Below, in pieces: positions 18,396 to 28,591 of a stretch of 64,000 nucleotides of DNA (position 1 is its first letter; each line of letters starts with the position of its first letter). The notes below the pieces were generated by a model that saw only the letters and a program-made list of their open reading frames with translations, had not been told where the DNA came from and did not search any database. The position numbers and the translations under genes are program-made. Source of the DNA: Sphingobacteriales bacterium (GTDB taxonomy: Bacteria > Bacteroidota > Bacteroidia > Chitinophagales > JADIYW01); contig JADJYT010000007.1 of NCBI GenBank assembly GCA_016719635.1, positions 1-64,000 on the forward strand, written 5' to 3'.

Positions 18396-19129
18396 AACTG
18401 AGTGTGGTCATACCGGCGTACAATGAACAGGACAGCCTGCCAGAAACGCTGAACACCTTATATGCTACCCTGCAGCGGGAAAATATCGAACATGAGATTG
18501 TGGTGACGAACGACAACTCCGCCGATGATACCCTGAAGGTTCTGGAAGAGTTGGCTAAATCGATTCCTACGCTGGTCTATTATACAAACTCAGGACCAAA
18601 CGGATTCGGGTATGCCGTGCGGTATGGACTGGAACGGTATACCGGTGATTATGTGGCGGTGATGATGGCCGATTTGTCAGACGACCCGAATGATCTGGTC
18701 AGGTTTTACAGAAAAGCCCTCGAAGGAAATTACGACTGTGTGTTTGGAACCAGGTGGAGCAATGGCGGAAGGGTGGTTGATTACCCCGTATTGAAAAGAA
18801 GGATTAACCGTCTTGCCAATTTTATTATAAAACTTGTTTTCCGGTTTAAATACAATGACTGTACCAATGCGTTTAAACTCTACCGCCGTGAAACGATGGA
18901 AGGGTTAAAACCATTTTTATCCCCGCACTTTAATCTTACGCTGGAGCTGCCGCTCAAAGCCATTGTAAGAGGCTATTCGTATGCGGTGGTGCCCAATTCG
19001 TGGACCAACAGAAAATACGGAGAATCAAAACTGAAAATAAAAGAGATGGGCAGCCGTTATTTTTTTATCCTGATGTACTGCTGGATTGAGAAACAATTTT
19101 CGCGCGGCGATTTTATGAAAAAGCCTTAA
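18392..19129 (+). CDS. Glycosyltransferase family 2, dolichol-phosphate-mannose-synthase-like
   Basis: This 245-residue GT2 enzyme begins MKLSVVIPAYNEQDSLPETL. It contains VVTNDNSADDTLKVL and the metal-binding MMADLSDDPND near residue 91, then CTNAFKLYRRETMEGL. The pattern is that of enzymes which charge polyprenyl phosphate with a sugar (DPM1 or ArnC type). It lacks the two C-terminal membrane helices of the GtrB/ArnC class, as do short DPM1-type proteins. A polyprenyl-phosphate-sugar product could feed a GT-C enzyme such as the polytopic proteins nearby, which is an inference. It ends in a 4-base overlap with the convergent membrane-protein gene. Confidence 0.83.
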   Translation: MKLSVVIPAYNEQDSLPETLNTLYATLQRENIEHEIVVTNDNSADDTLKVLEELAKSIPTLVYYTNSGPNGFGYAVRYGLERYTGDYVAVMMADLSDDPNDLVRFYRKALEGNYDCVFGTRWSNGGRVVDYPVLKRRINRLANFIIKLVFRFKYNDCTNAFKLYRRETMEGLKPFLSPHFNLTLELPLKAIVRGYSYAVVPNSWTNRKYGESKLKIKEMGSRYFFILMYCWIEKQFSRGDFMKKP

Positions 19130-21057
19130 ATCTTTTTAAGCCGGTAAAGGGTAATCCCTTCCTTTTCATCTTTTACACGCTGCAATACATAAGGCTGTAA
19201 CAGCGCCGGCAATTGGGAATGTCTGTAAACAAAGGCAAATTCAACGTGATGCTGCCGGATGAAATCCAGCTGACTCTGCCCGGTTGAAACAAATTGATTT
19301 TTTTTCTTTTGTCCCTGCATGAATTTATTAAAGGTCGAGTTTTCTATTATTTCCACTTCTGTCTTTCTTAGAATTGGGTTGTCGCTTACAGGAATATCAA
19401 AAATACTCAGGCAAACCGGGTTGTAATCGGGATAAAAAATAGTCAGATACGGATAGGGAGCGTACATGTTTATGTTTTTACTGAATACGGAAGTGAAATC
19501 GTTGCCGGACTTAAAAAATACGGCGGCTTTGCCGGTGTAGCTGTTCCTGCTATTTTGCAGGGAAGATGGAGCAATGACAGGCCCTCTTGAAAGAATACCC
19601 GCCTGTTTGACAGAAAGCAGCAGTAAAATAACGGCTGTGAGCCGGAGTATTATTTTCCCATGATTGAGGGTATAGAAAAATAAAACAAAACACACCATCG
19701 CTGACAGCGGAACATAAATATTGGTCCACAGCTGAACGGCATCCACCCTGTTGAAGAAGATCGCATAGGCAAGGATGGAAGAGAAATGCAGAACAACGAG
19801 AAACAAAATCGCCCGGAAGTGTTTGCTGACTTTCTTCCAATTGGGATATATAACGAATAAACTCAGGGCCAGGTAAGGCAATATGCTCAGCAGGCTCTTG
19901 ATTATTTGTCCCGCAAAACAGTTGAAGACGGTTTTAAAATAATACAGTAATGAAAGCCTGCCTGTTTCAGGTGCAACTGCCGTACGGAATGCCGTTTGCT
20001 CGTTGAGATGCTGGATGCCTAATGCATACAGTCCTATCAGGATGAGCGCTGCTGCCATCCAGATACCCTGAAAAATGAAATCCCTGAAGCCGGTCTCTTT
20101 TAATACAAACAATAAAAGGATATAGACAGCCAGACAAATAAATACTGCCGGTGCAATCACGACACAAGACAGCACGCATAACATGGAAATAAAAACCAAC
20201 GGAATGATTTTTTTAGAAGGACTCAGCAGTATTCCATAAAACGTAGCCAGTGCACCAAACAGGTATTTAGGCTGAAACAATAATCCATTATCCCACCAGT
20301 CGCCGCGCGTAAACAAATTGGAACGGGGGATATAGAAGGAAAGGCCGCATACGAATAAGACACAGATGGCGGTCAGATAGAGGTATTTCTTTTTGGGTGG
20401 AAAAAAATATTCTATAATGGCAGCGGCACCCATAATGTAAAGAACGATGCAAAAGGTAAATACATGAAAATAGAAGGCAATAAACGGAGGTTGTTTAAAT
20501 ACCTGACTGACGAAAGCGCCATACCATAATTCCCCGTAATGATAGAGGGTTCTTGCCGAAGCCACGCCGCTGTACCAGTCGGAGTAGTAGCTTTCAATGC
20601 CGGTTTTGTTCAGGTGCCGGATGTTTTTGGCATAATTGTAGAAGTCGCCATACACCTGGTAGAGGTCACCCGAAAGCGGATGATACAGCTTAAGCAGCAG
20701 AAACAGATACCCTGATACAACGATGCCTAGTTGTAAAAAGACGAAAGAGAATTTTATGTCCGAGCGGAAGGACTGAAGCGCTGTCCCGGGATCCTTTAAA
20801 AAATGATGCGTATATAACCAATAGCCCATACATAAGGAGAGAAGTGCGATACCCGCATTGATGGTGATGCCGGATGTCTTATAAAGGGAGTAGAGAGTGA
20901 TTAAGGTAAACAATCCGGCTGTCAGCGTCAGGAACTCCTTTAAGAAGGGACGGTTTTCCGGCATTTTTATAAAGGAAATGATTGTATGGCCGGCAGCGTA
21001 CGTCAACAAAAATGAAACCGGCACGAATAAGAAATTAGATAAAAAGATGGATTCCAT
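19126..21057 (-). CDS. Polytopic membrane protein of unknown function (paralog of 21185-23117)
   Basis: This 643-residue protein has more than ten hydrophobic helices over the first 480 residues and a soluble C-terminal part of about 150 residues. I do not recognise a named family. The layout, a large helical domain followed by a soluble end, resembles GT-C glycosyltransferases, but no catalytic motif can be fixed. It is homologous to the neighbouring gene: both share HYGELWY/HFGELWY, KTVFNCFAG/KTFFNCMIG and SQLDFI near the C-terminus. Its base composition is less AT-rich than the neighbour's. It lies downstream of the aminotransferase/epimerase genes and is the last gene of the long minus-strand run. 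Confidence 0.7.
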   Translation of the reverse strand: MESIFLSNFLFVPVSFLLTYAAGHTIISFIKMPENRPFLKEFLTLTAGLFTLITLYSLYKTSGITINAGIALLSLCMGYWLYTHHFLKDPGTALQSFRSDIKFSFVFLQLGIVVSGYLFLLLKLYHPLSGDLYQVYGDFYNYAKNIRHLNKTGIESYYSDWYSGVASARTLYHYGELWYGAFVSQVFKQPPFIAFYFHVFTFCIVLYIMGAAAIIEYFFPPKKKYLYLTAICVLFVCGLSFYIPRSNLFTRGDWWDNGLLFQPKYLFGALATFYGILLSPSKKIIPLVFISMLCVLSCVVIAPAVFICLAVYILLLFVLKETGFRDFIFQGIWMAAALILIGLYALGIQHLNEQTAFRTAVAPETGRLSLLYYFKTVFNCFAGQIIKSLLSILPYLALSLFVIYPNWKKVSKHFRAILFLVVLHFSSILAYAIFFNRVDAVQLWTNIYVPLSAMVCFVLFFYTLNHGKIILRLTAVILLLLSVKQAGILSRGPVIAPSSLQNSRNSYTGKAAVFFKSGNDFTSVFSKNINMYAPYPYLTIFYPDYNPVCLSIFDIPVSDNPILRKTEVEIIENSTFNKFMQGQKKKNQFVSTGQSQLDFIRQHHVEFAFVYRHSQLPALLQPYVLQRVKDEKEGITLYRLKKI

Positions 21058-21184
21058 GTATTCAGATTGTGATAGCTGTTTTAAGTTGGCGTGATGGCAT
21101 TAACACCTCTCTATTCTCTCATACAGATAACAAAGGTATTAATAAGGGGCATTATAATCAATAACTATATTGCTGCTGCAAAGT

Positions 21185-23117
21185 TTATTTAAAATCCTTT
21201 AAGATATAAAGCTTATCCATCGACGAAGGGGACAATGTGTCCTTGATTTCTTTTTCCACCAAGGGCAATATCAATCCGGGAAGCGCTGCACCGTACTGCG
21301 TCAGAACATATTTTACACGAGCTTCTTTTATAAAGTCGAGCTGGCTTTGTTCTATAGAGGAGAACAATTTGTGCTGCTTCTGTAGTTCGACATATCGGTA
21401 AAAGACAGAGCGCTTTAGATAGTTAATTTGATAATTTTGTATATATGGATCTTGGCTTAATAAAGTGTCAAACTCAGAAAGACAAAATGGATGGTAATTA
21501 TTTATGTATAATTTTATATAACTATAAGGATAATAATTATTTTTGTCATAACCTGCAACATGTACAGGGACAGCTTTTGGATAAAAAACTGCAATGTTTT
21601 CTTTATGGTTAGGTGGTATATTGTCTGAGATGAATCTTAAAGAAGTAGTATACTGTCTGAAATTTAAACCTGTTTTATTAATAAATAAATAGGGATAAAA
21701 TAATAGTATAAATAGAAGACTGGTTATAGCTTTTGTTTTTAAAGAAGGATTGAATGCATTCGTTGATATTATAATTGAGAAAAGAAATACAGCCATTAGT
21801 GGAATATATACTACAGTCCAAAACTGAGTACCATCAAAATCGAAATGAAATATACCATAAGCTACAGATGTTGACAAAATAAAAGAACCACAAAAAATTA
21901 ACAGGTATTTATTTTCCATAACCCATTTTTTCCCTACGAATAACACTAGTACCCCAAAAGGAAGGGCGCTTAAAAAACTTAATCAAAGTACCAATCATAC
22001 AATTGAAGAACGTTTTGTAGTACAGTAAATCTGTAAGTTTGTCAGTTAAAGAAAAATTGGCTTCATAAGAGTTATCAAAAGATAAATTTTTTTTATTAAG
22101 AACGCCTATTAAGATAGCGTAGCTTGCTATAAAGAGACCAATTAACAGTATTGGTATAAAAGCCAATAGTGTGTCTTTTATTTTAATGTCTTTTAAACAA
22201 AACAATACGCAAATAAATACTGTAAGTCCAATAAAAACGGCAGGTGATGTTGCTGAATTTATTAATGTACATGCAAGCATTATTAAAATAGCGTTATAAA
22301 AATTTTTATCGATAATATAAAAAAATGCTGCTATGAAAAGTATAGTCAGTGGAGAGTATTTAATACAAGATAAAATAGTATCATTTCCCCAGCTTAGGCT
22401 AAAGAATTCAACAGATTTTGGAAAATAGAACACAATGCCGGATAAAATAATAATTGAAAATGGAGCAATCCATTGATACGATTTATTTTTCTTAAAATAA
22501 TATTCAGTCAGCGCCTTTCCTCCAACAAATATTGTAGTAAGGAAGCTGGGAAATACAGAAAAATATAACACCTGTAAAGTATTGTGTTTATATATCCAGG
22601 AAAAAAAAGCAGTATACCAAAGCTCTCCGAAGTGATATATATTTCTTACGGGCTCCTTAAAGAATAGGTCGGATTCTTTTCCTTCAACGCCAATTGCATT
22701 AAGTTTGTCAATATAAGTAGCATAAAGCGTATGATCTATCATTAGCCAGATATATGGACGTTCTTTGATTCCAAATAGTAGTAAATACAAGAAAGTATAA
22801 AGAATGGTTAATATTAATAATTGAACCAATACTATTTTTCCGTCTATTTTAAATTGAGTGTTTAACTTTGGCCGATTGTGCCACCAATAAAGCAGAAACA
22901 ACAAGAAAAAACCAATATTAATAGTAATTAATTTGGTTTTGAACGTTGAGTACAAGACAATAATTGTTACTGTTCCAATAGCATTTTTGACAAACTCAGA
23001 TTTTGTTGATGATTTACTTCCCCCTGAAATTAATCCATAAACTAAATGACCTATTATATAAGTAGTTATAAAGGTTAAAAGTGTGTAACCGATATTATTG
23101 AAAAAGCCAATACGCAT
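21185..23117 (-). pseudogene. Polytopic membrane protein, frameshifted paralog of 19126-21057
   Basis: Two overlapping frames, 23117-21909 and 21946-21185, together encode a protein of about 640 residues homologous to the neighbour at 19126-21057. The break is at an A-run of six bases at 21972-21977. With one base fewer the protein reads LIKFLSALPFGVLVLFVGKK, which aligns with IIKSLLSILPYLALSLFV in the neighbour. The helices and soluble C-terminus (SQLDFIKEARVKYVLTQ) are kept on both sides of the break. The gene is visibly more AT-rich than its paralog and the genes around it, which points to separate acquisition and not to recent local duplication. Confidence 0.7.
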
Positions 23118-23128
23118 ATTTGAATTAT

Positions 23129-24256
23129 TTATACTACTAATGATTTAAAAACACTGATTACATATTCCACATCCTTCCGTTCCATCGGGTAATACAAGGG
23201 AAGGATAATGCTTCTGTCGCTGGCATCTTCCGAAACAGGAAGGGATAACCCCTGACTGTATTCTTTATACGCCGTTTCGTGGTGAGAGGTGACGATACCT
23301 CTTCGGGTGGAAATTCCCTTATCCAGCATCGCCTGCATCAGGTCATTCCGGCTGATGCGGCATTCCGGTTTTAAATAGACACTGTACGACTGATAATTGC
23401 TGAAATAACCCGGCGCCTCCAAAGGTAATCTTACGGTTTCAATATCTTTAAATGCTTCGTTGTACTGATGTGCTATTTTTCTGCGTTCCGCCACGATGAA
23501 GTCCAGTTTTTCCAGCTGTTTAATGCCAACTGCCGCCTGAATATCGGTCATGCGGTAGTTGTAGCCCAATTCGATATGGTCTTCAAAGATAATTTTATTC
23601 GATTCGTGACGCACCCGGTCGTTCACACTCATCGCATGCTGTCTCAGCAGTTTGATGCGGTCCCTGTAAGCCTCCTTGCTGGTTGTAATCATGCCGCCAT
23701 CACCCGTAGTAATCACCTTGCGCGGATGAAAGGAAAAACAAACCAGATCCGAATGGCTGCCGATTTTTTTACCCTTATAGGAAGAACCCGCGGCGCAGGC
23801 GGCATCTTCTATCAGTATCAGGTTTTTCTCCGTGCACAATGCCTTAAAGGCGTCGATATCGGCGGGCATACCAATCTGATGTACGACCAATATCGCTTTG
23901 GTTTTGGAGGTGATTCTTTTCCGCACATCCTCCACATCCAGGTTATAGGTTTCCGGATGCACTTCCGCAAAAACCACTTTAGCGCCCACATACCGGATCG
24001 AATTCGCCGTGGCCACATAACTCATGGACGGGCAAATCACTTCATCCTCCGGTCCAACGCCGGCCACTATCATCGCAAGATGAAGCGCGGTCGTACAGTT
24101 GGATAATGCCACGGCATATTTACTGCCCACATAGTGCGCAAATTTTTCTTCAAATTCCTGCACTCGCGGCCCCTGCGTCACCCATCCGGTTAAGATGGTG
24201 TCATAAGCGTTCTGCGCATCGTCTTTGTCTAAGTAGGGTTTGGCAACAGGAATCAT
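23129..24256 (-). CDS. DegT/DnrJ/EryC1/StrS sugar aminotransferase
   Basis: This is a 375-residue PLP enzyme starting MIPVAKPYLDKDDAQNAYDT. It has the substrate segment ALSNCTTALHLAM near residue 50, EDAACAAGSSYKGKKIG near 150, and the PLP lysine in SFHPRKVITTGDGG (K180). The family transfers an amino group from glutamate to a keto sugar on a nucleotide carrier. The HPRK form and start are typical of a perosamine-synthase-like subgroup, but that assignment is tentative. It lies 7 bases after the epimerase gene (24263-25234), so the two probably act on the same or linked sugars. Confidence 0.85.
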   Translation of the reverse strand: MIPVAKPYLDKDDAQNAYDTILTGWVTQGPRVQEFEEKFAHYVGSKYAVALSNCTTALHLAMIVAGVGPEDEVICPSMSYVATANSIRYVGAKVVFAEVHPETYNLDVEDVRKRITSKTKAILVVHQIGMPADIDAFKALCTEKNLILIEDAACAAGSSYKGKKIGSHSDLVCFSFHPRKVITTGDGGMITTSKEAYRDRIKLLRQHAMSVNDRVRHESNKIIFEDHIELGYNYRMTDIQAAVGIKQLEKLDFIVAERRKIAHQYNEAFKDIETVRLPLEAPGYFSNYQSYSVYLKPECRISRNDLMQAMLDKGISTRRGIVTSHHETAYKEYSQGLSLPVSEDASDRSIILPLYYPMERKDVEYVISVFKSLVV

Positions 24257-24262
24257 GAGGTG

Positions 24263-25234
24263 TTATTTTTGTTCTTGTAAGTTAAAATACCAGTCCGATA
24301 GAGCCTTCAGCCCTTCTTCCAGTGTAATGCTTGGCTGGTAGCCTAACAGTGTTTTTATTTTACTTAAATCGGCGATTCTTTTCTTGACCGGGTTAACGGA
24401 GTTGGCTTCTTTAAATACCGGTTCCAACTGACAGTGGTTTACCTTCAGTAAGGTTTCCAGCAATTCTTTCAGGGAAGTTTCCCGTTGAACGCCCACATTA
24501 AACACCTCGTCCGTCACATCCGCCAGCAATGCCAGGATATTGCTGTGCGCCACATCTTTCACATGAACAAAATCCATGGTATCGGTTCCGTCACCGAAGA
24601 TGGCCGGCTGCTTGTTGTCGCGGATGCAGTCCAGCCATTTTATCATCACTTCCGTATATTTTCCGTCCGTATCCATTCGTTCCCCGTAAACATTGAAATA
24701 ACGCAAAGCGACGTAATCCAGGCCGTGCATGAATTTGTAGGAACGGAATAGCTGTTCACCCCACATTTTTGCCGCTCCGTAGAACGTCTGGTTATTGTAC
24801 GGATTATCTGTTTCCGGTGTCGGAAAATGCTGTGCCAGCCCGTAAACGGAAGCGCTTGAACTGTAGATCACCTTTTTAACGGCATGTTTCTTGCAAAACT
24901 CCGCCACATTAAACGTCGCCTGCAGCATCACATCAAAACCATCCTGCTGATTGGCCGCACAGGCATTGATGCGCAGTGCTGCCATGTGAAAGACATAATC
25001 GCAGCCGGAGATGCATTTTTCCAGCAAGGCGGCATCCCGTACATCGCCTTCAATAAATTCCACCACGGGATTGCTGATGAATGATTGCATATTGTAATGC
25101 GAACCCCGTATCAGGTTGTCGATAATGATAATCTTTTTGGGCTGGTGCTGCAACAGTTCTTCCACTACATAAGAGCCTACAAATCCGGCTCCTCCTGTTA
25201 CCAGAATAGTGGCATCGGAAATCTTATTGTTCAT
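24263..25234 (-). CDS. NAD-dependent nucleotide-sugar epimerase/dehydratase
   Basis: This 323-residue extended short-chain dehydrogenase has the NAD-binding GGAGFVGS at 14-21, IEGDVRD near 61, the catalytic SSSASVYG near 125 and YGAAK (Y152, K156). The substrate side is FNVYGERMDTDGKY, and the segment GDGTDTMDFVHVKDVA is typical of UDP-glucose/GlcNAc 4-epimerase relatives. The exact substrate is uncertain. The ATG at 25234 lies 4 bases from a TACCTTTG promoter element. The first 75 or so codons and the region before them are duplicated at 29742-30006, which marks a recombination event just upstream. Confidence 0.85.
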   Translation of the reverse strand: MNNKISDATILVTGGAGFVGSYVVEELLQHQPKKIIIIDNLIRGSHYNMQSFISNPVVEFIEGDVRDAALLEKCISGCDYVFHMAALRINACAANQQDGFDVMLQATFNVAEFCKKHAVKKVIYSSSASVYGLAQHFPTPETDNPYNNQTFYGAAKMWGEQLFRSYKFMHGLDYVALRYFNVYGERMDTDGKYTEVMIKWLDCIRDNKQPAIFGDGTDTMDFVHVKDVAHSNILALLADVTDEVFNVGVQRETSLKELLETLLKVNHCQLEPVFKEANSVNPVKKRIADLSKIKTLLGYQPSITLEEGLKALSDWYFNLQEQK

Positions 25235-25275
25235 GCTGCAAAGGTAAAGATTATTTAAGTTCTTTCCATGCCATT
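25011..25275. repeat. 265-bp direct repeat, copy 1 (epimerase 5' end plus lhgO 3' remnant)
   Basis: This segment is repeated at 29742-30006 with a constant offset of 4731 bases and about ten mismatches by eye, so roughly 96% identity. It covers the 5' end of the epimerase gene, the spacer and the last codons of lhgO (MAWKELK-stop on the minus strand). The lhgO remnant ends at 25275, where the sequence diverges into the IS30 flank. Confidence 0.92.
25239..25246 (-). promoter_or_regulatory. -7 promoter element of the epimerase gene
   Basis: TACCTTTG on the minus strand matches TAnnTTTG and lies 4 bases before the ATG at 25234, so transcription would start at or next to the start codon. The other copy of the repeat has TATCTTTG at the matching place (29977-29970), which also fits the consensus. 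Both junctions of the inserted block would thus carry a promoter. Confidence 0.45.
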
Positions 25276-25386
25276 CCCTGCAAATTCGTTGTATGGCTTA
25301 AAATTAAATACGATTAAGGGGCTTGTTAAAGAACCTTATAGCCTAATCCTAAGTTCAAATCATAAATGCAATTAAAAGTTTCAAAC

Positions 25387-25408
25387 ATAGTGGGCTTTCA
25401 CCCACTAT
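25387..25408 (+). promoter_or_regulatory. Stem-loop upstream of the IS30 transposase
   Basis: ATAGTGGG at 25387-25394 and CCCACTAT at 25401-25408 pair as a perfect 8-bp stem around a 6-base loop. It lies between the left inverted repeat and the transposase start at 25436. Such hairpins can shield transposase translation from outside transcripts; this role is an inference. Confidence 0.45.
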
Positions 25409-25435
25409 ATTTGAAGTGCTTAAACTTAATTGCAA

Positions 25436-26430
25436 ATGAATCGTACATTTAAACAACTCACCGCAGAGCAAAGGTATCAAATCGCAACCTTATTGTCAAA
25501 ACAATTCAGCCAAAAACAGATTGCGCGCTATATTGGCAAGAGTGAATCCTGTGTTAGCAGAGAAATTCGCAGGAATAAGATGTACTCCGGCAAGTATGAC
25601 GCTGCAAACGCGCATCAGTATACTGTGTTCAGGCATCAGACTAAGCAGAAGCATACTAATTTCACCTCCTCCGTTCAACTTCAAGTAGACCATCTTTTAC
25701 AGCAGGAATTATCCCCGGAGCAAATCAGCTGTCGCCTGACACTGGAAGGGAAACCTACGGTCAGCCATGAAACCATTTATCAGTATATCTGGAAGAACAA
25801 AAAACAGGGTGGTGTGCTTTATCAATACCTGGCTCGCAAGCAAAGAGGCAGAAAAAACGTGGGAATAAGACAGCAACAGGGGCAGATAGCGAATAAAATC
25901 AGTATTGAACTGCGTCCGGAAGCCGCCAACAACAGGATGCGTTTCGGAGACTTTGAACAAGATACCATCATCGGTGCTAATCACAAAGGAGCCATTTTAA
26001 CCTTGGTGGATAGAAAGACATTATTCACCAAATTAGTGTTGTTGGAAAGCAAAAATGCCATGCAATTGTCCCAACAAACCAAAACCCTGAAAAAATATAA
26101 ACCTTACCTACACACTATTACATCCGATAATGGCAAAGAGTTTACTATGCATCAAGTAATACAAAGGAGCTGAATATTCAATACTATTTTACACATCCCT
26201 ACTCCAGCTATGAATGTGGAACCGTGGAAAATACCAACGGTCTTATTCGCAGATATATTCCTAAAAAATCATCCTTTGAGAACTTAACACAAGAAAGGTT
26301 GAACGAAATAGAAGTAAAACTCAACAACAGACCTAGAAAAAAACTCAGTTTTTATACCCCAAATGAAATAGCAAAAGCTATTTTTACTAACGATAAACCT
26401 ATTTTAAACAAAATTACATTTATTACTTGA
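25436..26430 (+). pseudogene. IS30 family transposase, frameshifted
   Basis: The N-terminal helix-turn-helix region is LTAEQRYQIATLLSKQF and SQKQIARYIGKSESCVSREI. The DDE catalytic residues are recognisable: D in FEQDTIIG, D in TSDNGKEF, and E in GTVENTNGLIRRYIP. The frame breaks near 26165, where GTAATACAAAGGAGCTG appears to have lost one G; restoring it gives VIAKELNIQYYFTHPYSSYE and joins the two pieces into about 332 residues. The ATG at 25436 was chosen over a TTG six bases earlier. As it stands the catalytic glutamate is out of frame, so the element should not move by itself. Confidence 0.88.
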
Positions 26431-26532
26431 ATTCAGCAATTTAATAGAAGGTTATAAGGTTAAATTTAAAAATAAAATTACATAAAAACCTGAGCTTGGT
26501 TTATTATTTGAAATCATTGGCGGTTGGTTAGA

Positions 26533-27477
26533 TTATATTTTTCTGTTTGTGTCTACGATTTCTTCTATGATATAAATAGGCCTATTGCGTATTGCATCAA
26601 GTGTGCGCCACACATATTCACCAATAATGCCCAAAGCTATCATCTGGAAAGAAGAAACTATCAATATAAGAATCATGATGGTCGTCCATCCTTTTACATC
26701 TATTCCTCCTATTAGTTTATTTATAAAAAGTACCAGCATATAAATAATAGCTAAGAAAGCCATCAAAAACCCCATGAATGAAATGGCTCGAATCGGGAAA
26801 AATGAAAAACGATACAAATGAATCTATGAAGAGTTTTATTTTTTAGCCAGTGTCCATCGGGATTTTCCCAATGTCCGTTTTCTCCTGGTGTAAGGAATGA
26901 CTACAAAGTCATATCCCAGCCAGGGAAGCAAATAGAGGGTATTGGTGTTTTTCTCATTCATTTTAATGACCTCGTCTTTCAGTTTTTTGTCAAATAGCAC
27001 AAAATCAAAACCTCCGGAGGGGATATTGCTCAGGGCAAATTTTCGTACCAGGAAATGAAAGAGATTCGAAAAGTTTCTTTGAAAAAAAGAATCTTCTCTT
27101 TTCTCCCGGTTGGCCATTACCAATTTTACCCCATTAGACCAATGTGCAAACATTTTCGGTATCAACTCGACTGGATCCTGTAGATCGGCGGATGTAATAC
27201 AACAGCAGTCGCCGGTAGCGTGTTTCATGCCCGCCAGTATCGCATTATAGGAGCCGACATTTCCTGCTAGTTTGATGATCTTCACTTTTGAAGGGTATTG
27301 CCGGTGAAATGTAAGGAGCTCCTGATAGGTATTGTCTTTTGATCCGTCATCTACCATTACGTATTCAAACAAGGTGCTTGGGGGAAAATTGGCCTCATTT
27401 TCCACGAGTACCTTAGAAGAAACAGGGATATTCTGTTCATTGAAATAACAAGGGATGATGATACTGATCTTTGGCAT
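26533..27477 (-). pseudogene. GtrB-like polyprenyl-phosphate glycosyltransferase (GT2), two compensating indels
   Basis: The 5' part (27477-26836) encodes a GT2 domain: ISIIIPCYFNEQNIPVSS, VDDGSKDNTYQEL and the metal-binding TSADLQDPVE. The 3' part (26817-26533) encodes two C-terminal helices and the ending IIGEYVWRTLDAIRNRP, typical of GtrB/ArnC-type enzymes that load a sugar onto polyprenyl phosphate. Between them an A-run seems one base short (LAKKIKLFIDSF is expected) and a T-run near 26800 one base long. Corrected length is about 315 residues. It is the final gene of the inserted 3-amino-sugar block and is homologous to the gene at 31210-32122. Confidence 0.78.
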
Positions 27478-27484
27478 CTGTATT

Positions 27485-28591
27485 TTATTTGGAGCAAAAA
27501 TTCTTTATAGTATCACAAATATAGGTCACTTCATCAAGTTTAAGGCCAATATAAAGCGGTAAACTCAAACATGTTGCAGCCATATTCTCTGCAATGGGAA
27601 AACTTCCGGGTTTATAATTCAAATATGAATATGCCTTTTGAAGATGGGGCGGAACCGGGTAATGTATCAGGGTACCAATCCCATTCTCTGCCAGGTATTT
27701 TTGTAAGTTGCTGCGTTTTGCTGTCCGTATCACAAACAAATGATATACGCTGGTGCAATTATCTGCTACTTCCGGAAGTATAATTCCGGTAACCTCTTTC
27801 AATTGCTCCATATACCAGCCTGCGATCCGGTTTCGTTCCTTATTCCATTCCTCCAGGTATTTCAACTTAATACTCAATATGGCCGCCTGACATTCATCCA
27901 GCCTAGCATTTAACCCGATCTCTTCATTATAATATTTTTCTTTTGATCCGTAATTTCTTAAGAGCTCAGCCCTGCCGGCCAACGCTGCATCATTGGTGGT
28001 AATAGCCCCGGCATCACCCAGCGCACCCAGGTTCTTACCCGGATAAAAACTGGTAGCATTGATGTTTCCAAAACTACCGGTCATTTTACCCATACATACA
28101 GCTCCCTGCGATTGTGCATTATCCTCCACCACATATAACCCGTGTCGTTTTGCGATATCCATTATCTTATCCATTTCACAACTCTGTCCGTATAAATGCA
28201 CCGGCATAATGCATTTCGTCCGGCCGGTAATCTTCTCTTCAATTTTTAGGGGGTCAATATTGTAGGTGAGTGCATCCGGCTCAGCAAAAACTGGCGTTGC
28301 ACCGACATACGAAACAGCCATAACCGTTGCGATATACGTATTGGATGGAACGATCACTTCATCACCCTTCCCAATATTTAAGGTCTTCAAGGCTATGTGC
28401 AGGGCTTCCAACCCATTACTAATACCCACACAATGTGCAATTCCGTTAAAATTCGCATATTCATTTTCAAATAGGCGAAGCCTGTTACCCAGCACATAAG
28501 AATTACTGTCAAAGAATTGTTCAAACGCAACCATAACTTCCCGTTTGATCGACTGGTTCATTTCATTAAAAGACAAAAAGGGCACCTGCAT
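27485..28591 (-). CDS. dTDP-3-oxo-6-deoxyhexose aminotransferase (FdtB/QdtB-like)
   Basis: This 368-residue DegT-family PLP enzyme starts MQVPFLSFNEMNQSIK. It carries GISNGLEALHIALK near residue 56, VEDNAQSQGAVCMGK near 155 and the PLP lysine in SFYPGKNLGALGDAG (K186). The LGALGDAG pattern is common in FdtB/QdtB enzymes, which aminate C3 of dTDP-3-keto-6-deoxy sugars. The upstream gene, starting one base away, encodes the matching 3,4-ketoisomerase fused to an acyltransferase, which makes the C3 assignment strong. The predicted product is dTDP-3-amino-3,6-dideoxyhexose, of the galactose or glucose series. Confidence 0.85.
   Translation of the reverse strand: MQVPFLSFNEMNQSIKREVMVAFEQFFDSNSYVLGNRLRLFENEYANFNGIAHCVGISNGLEALHIALKTLNIGKGDEVIVPSNTYIATVMAVSYVGATPVFAEPDALTYNIDPLKIEEKITGRTKCIMPVHLYGQSCEMDKIMDIAKRHGLYVVEDNAQSQGAVCMGKMTGSFGNINATSFYPGKNLGALGDAGAITTNDAALAGRAELLRNYGSKEKYYNEEIGLNARLDECQAAILSIKLKYLEEWNKERNRIAGWYMEQLKEVTGIILPEVADNCTSVYHLFVIRTAKRSNLQKYLAENGIGTLIHYPVPPHLQKAYSYLNYKPGSFPIAENMAATCLSLPLYIGLKLDEVTYICDTIKNFCSK

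Larger units (their letters stand above)
25332..26461 (+). mobile_element. IS30-family insertion sequence
   Basis: The element is about 1.13 kb, the usual IS30 size. Its ends are imperfect 21-bp inverted repeats. The left end is 25332-25352 (AACCTTATAGCCTAATCCTAA). The right end is 26441-26461, whose reverse complement is AACCTTATAACCTTCTATTAA, with 16 of 21 positions matching. It contains one transposase gene with a frameshift, so it is probably inactive. I could not identify a clear target duplication. It sits at one edge of the block bracketed by the 265-bp repeat. Confidence 0.75.

Noticed and set aside
23468..24106. 212-codon open frame on the plus strand
   Set aside because: It is antisense to the intact aminotransferase gene at 23129-24256; its translation has no recognisable domain.
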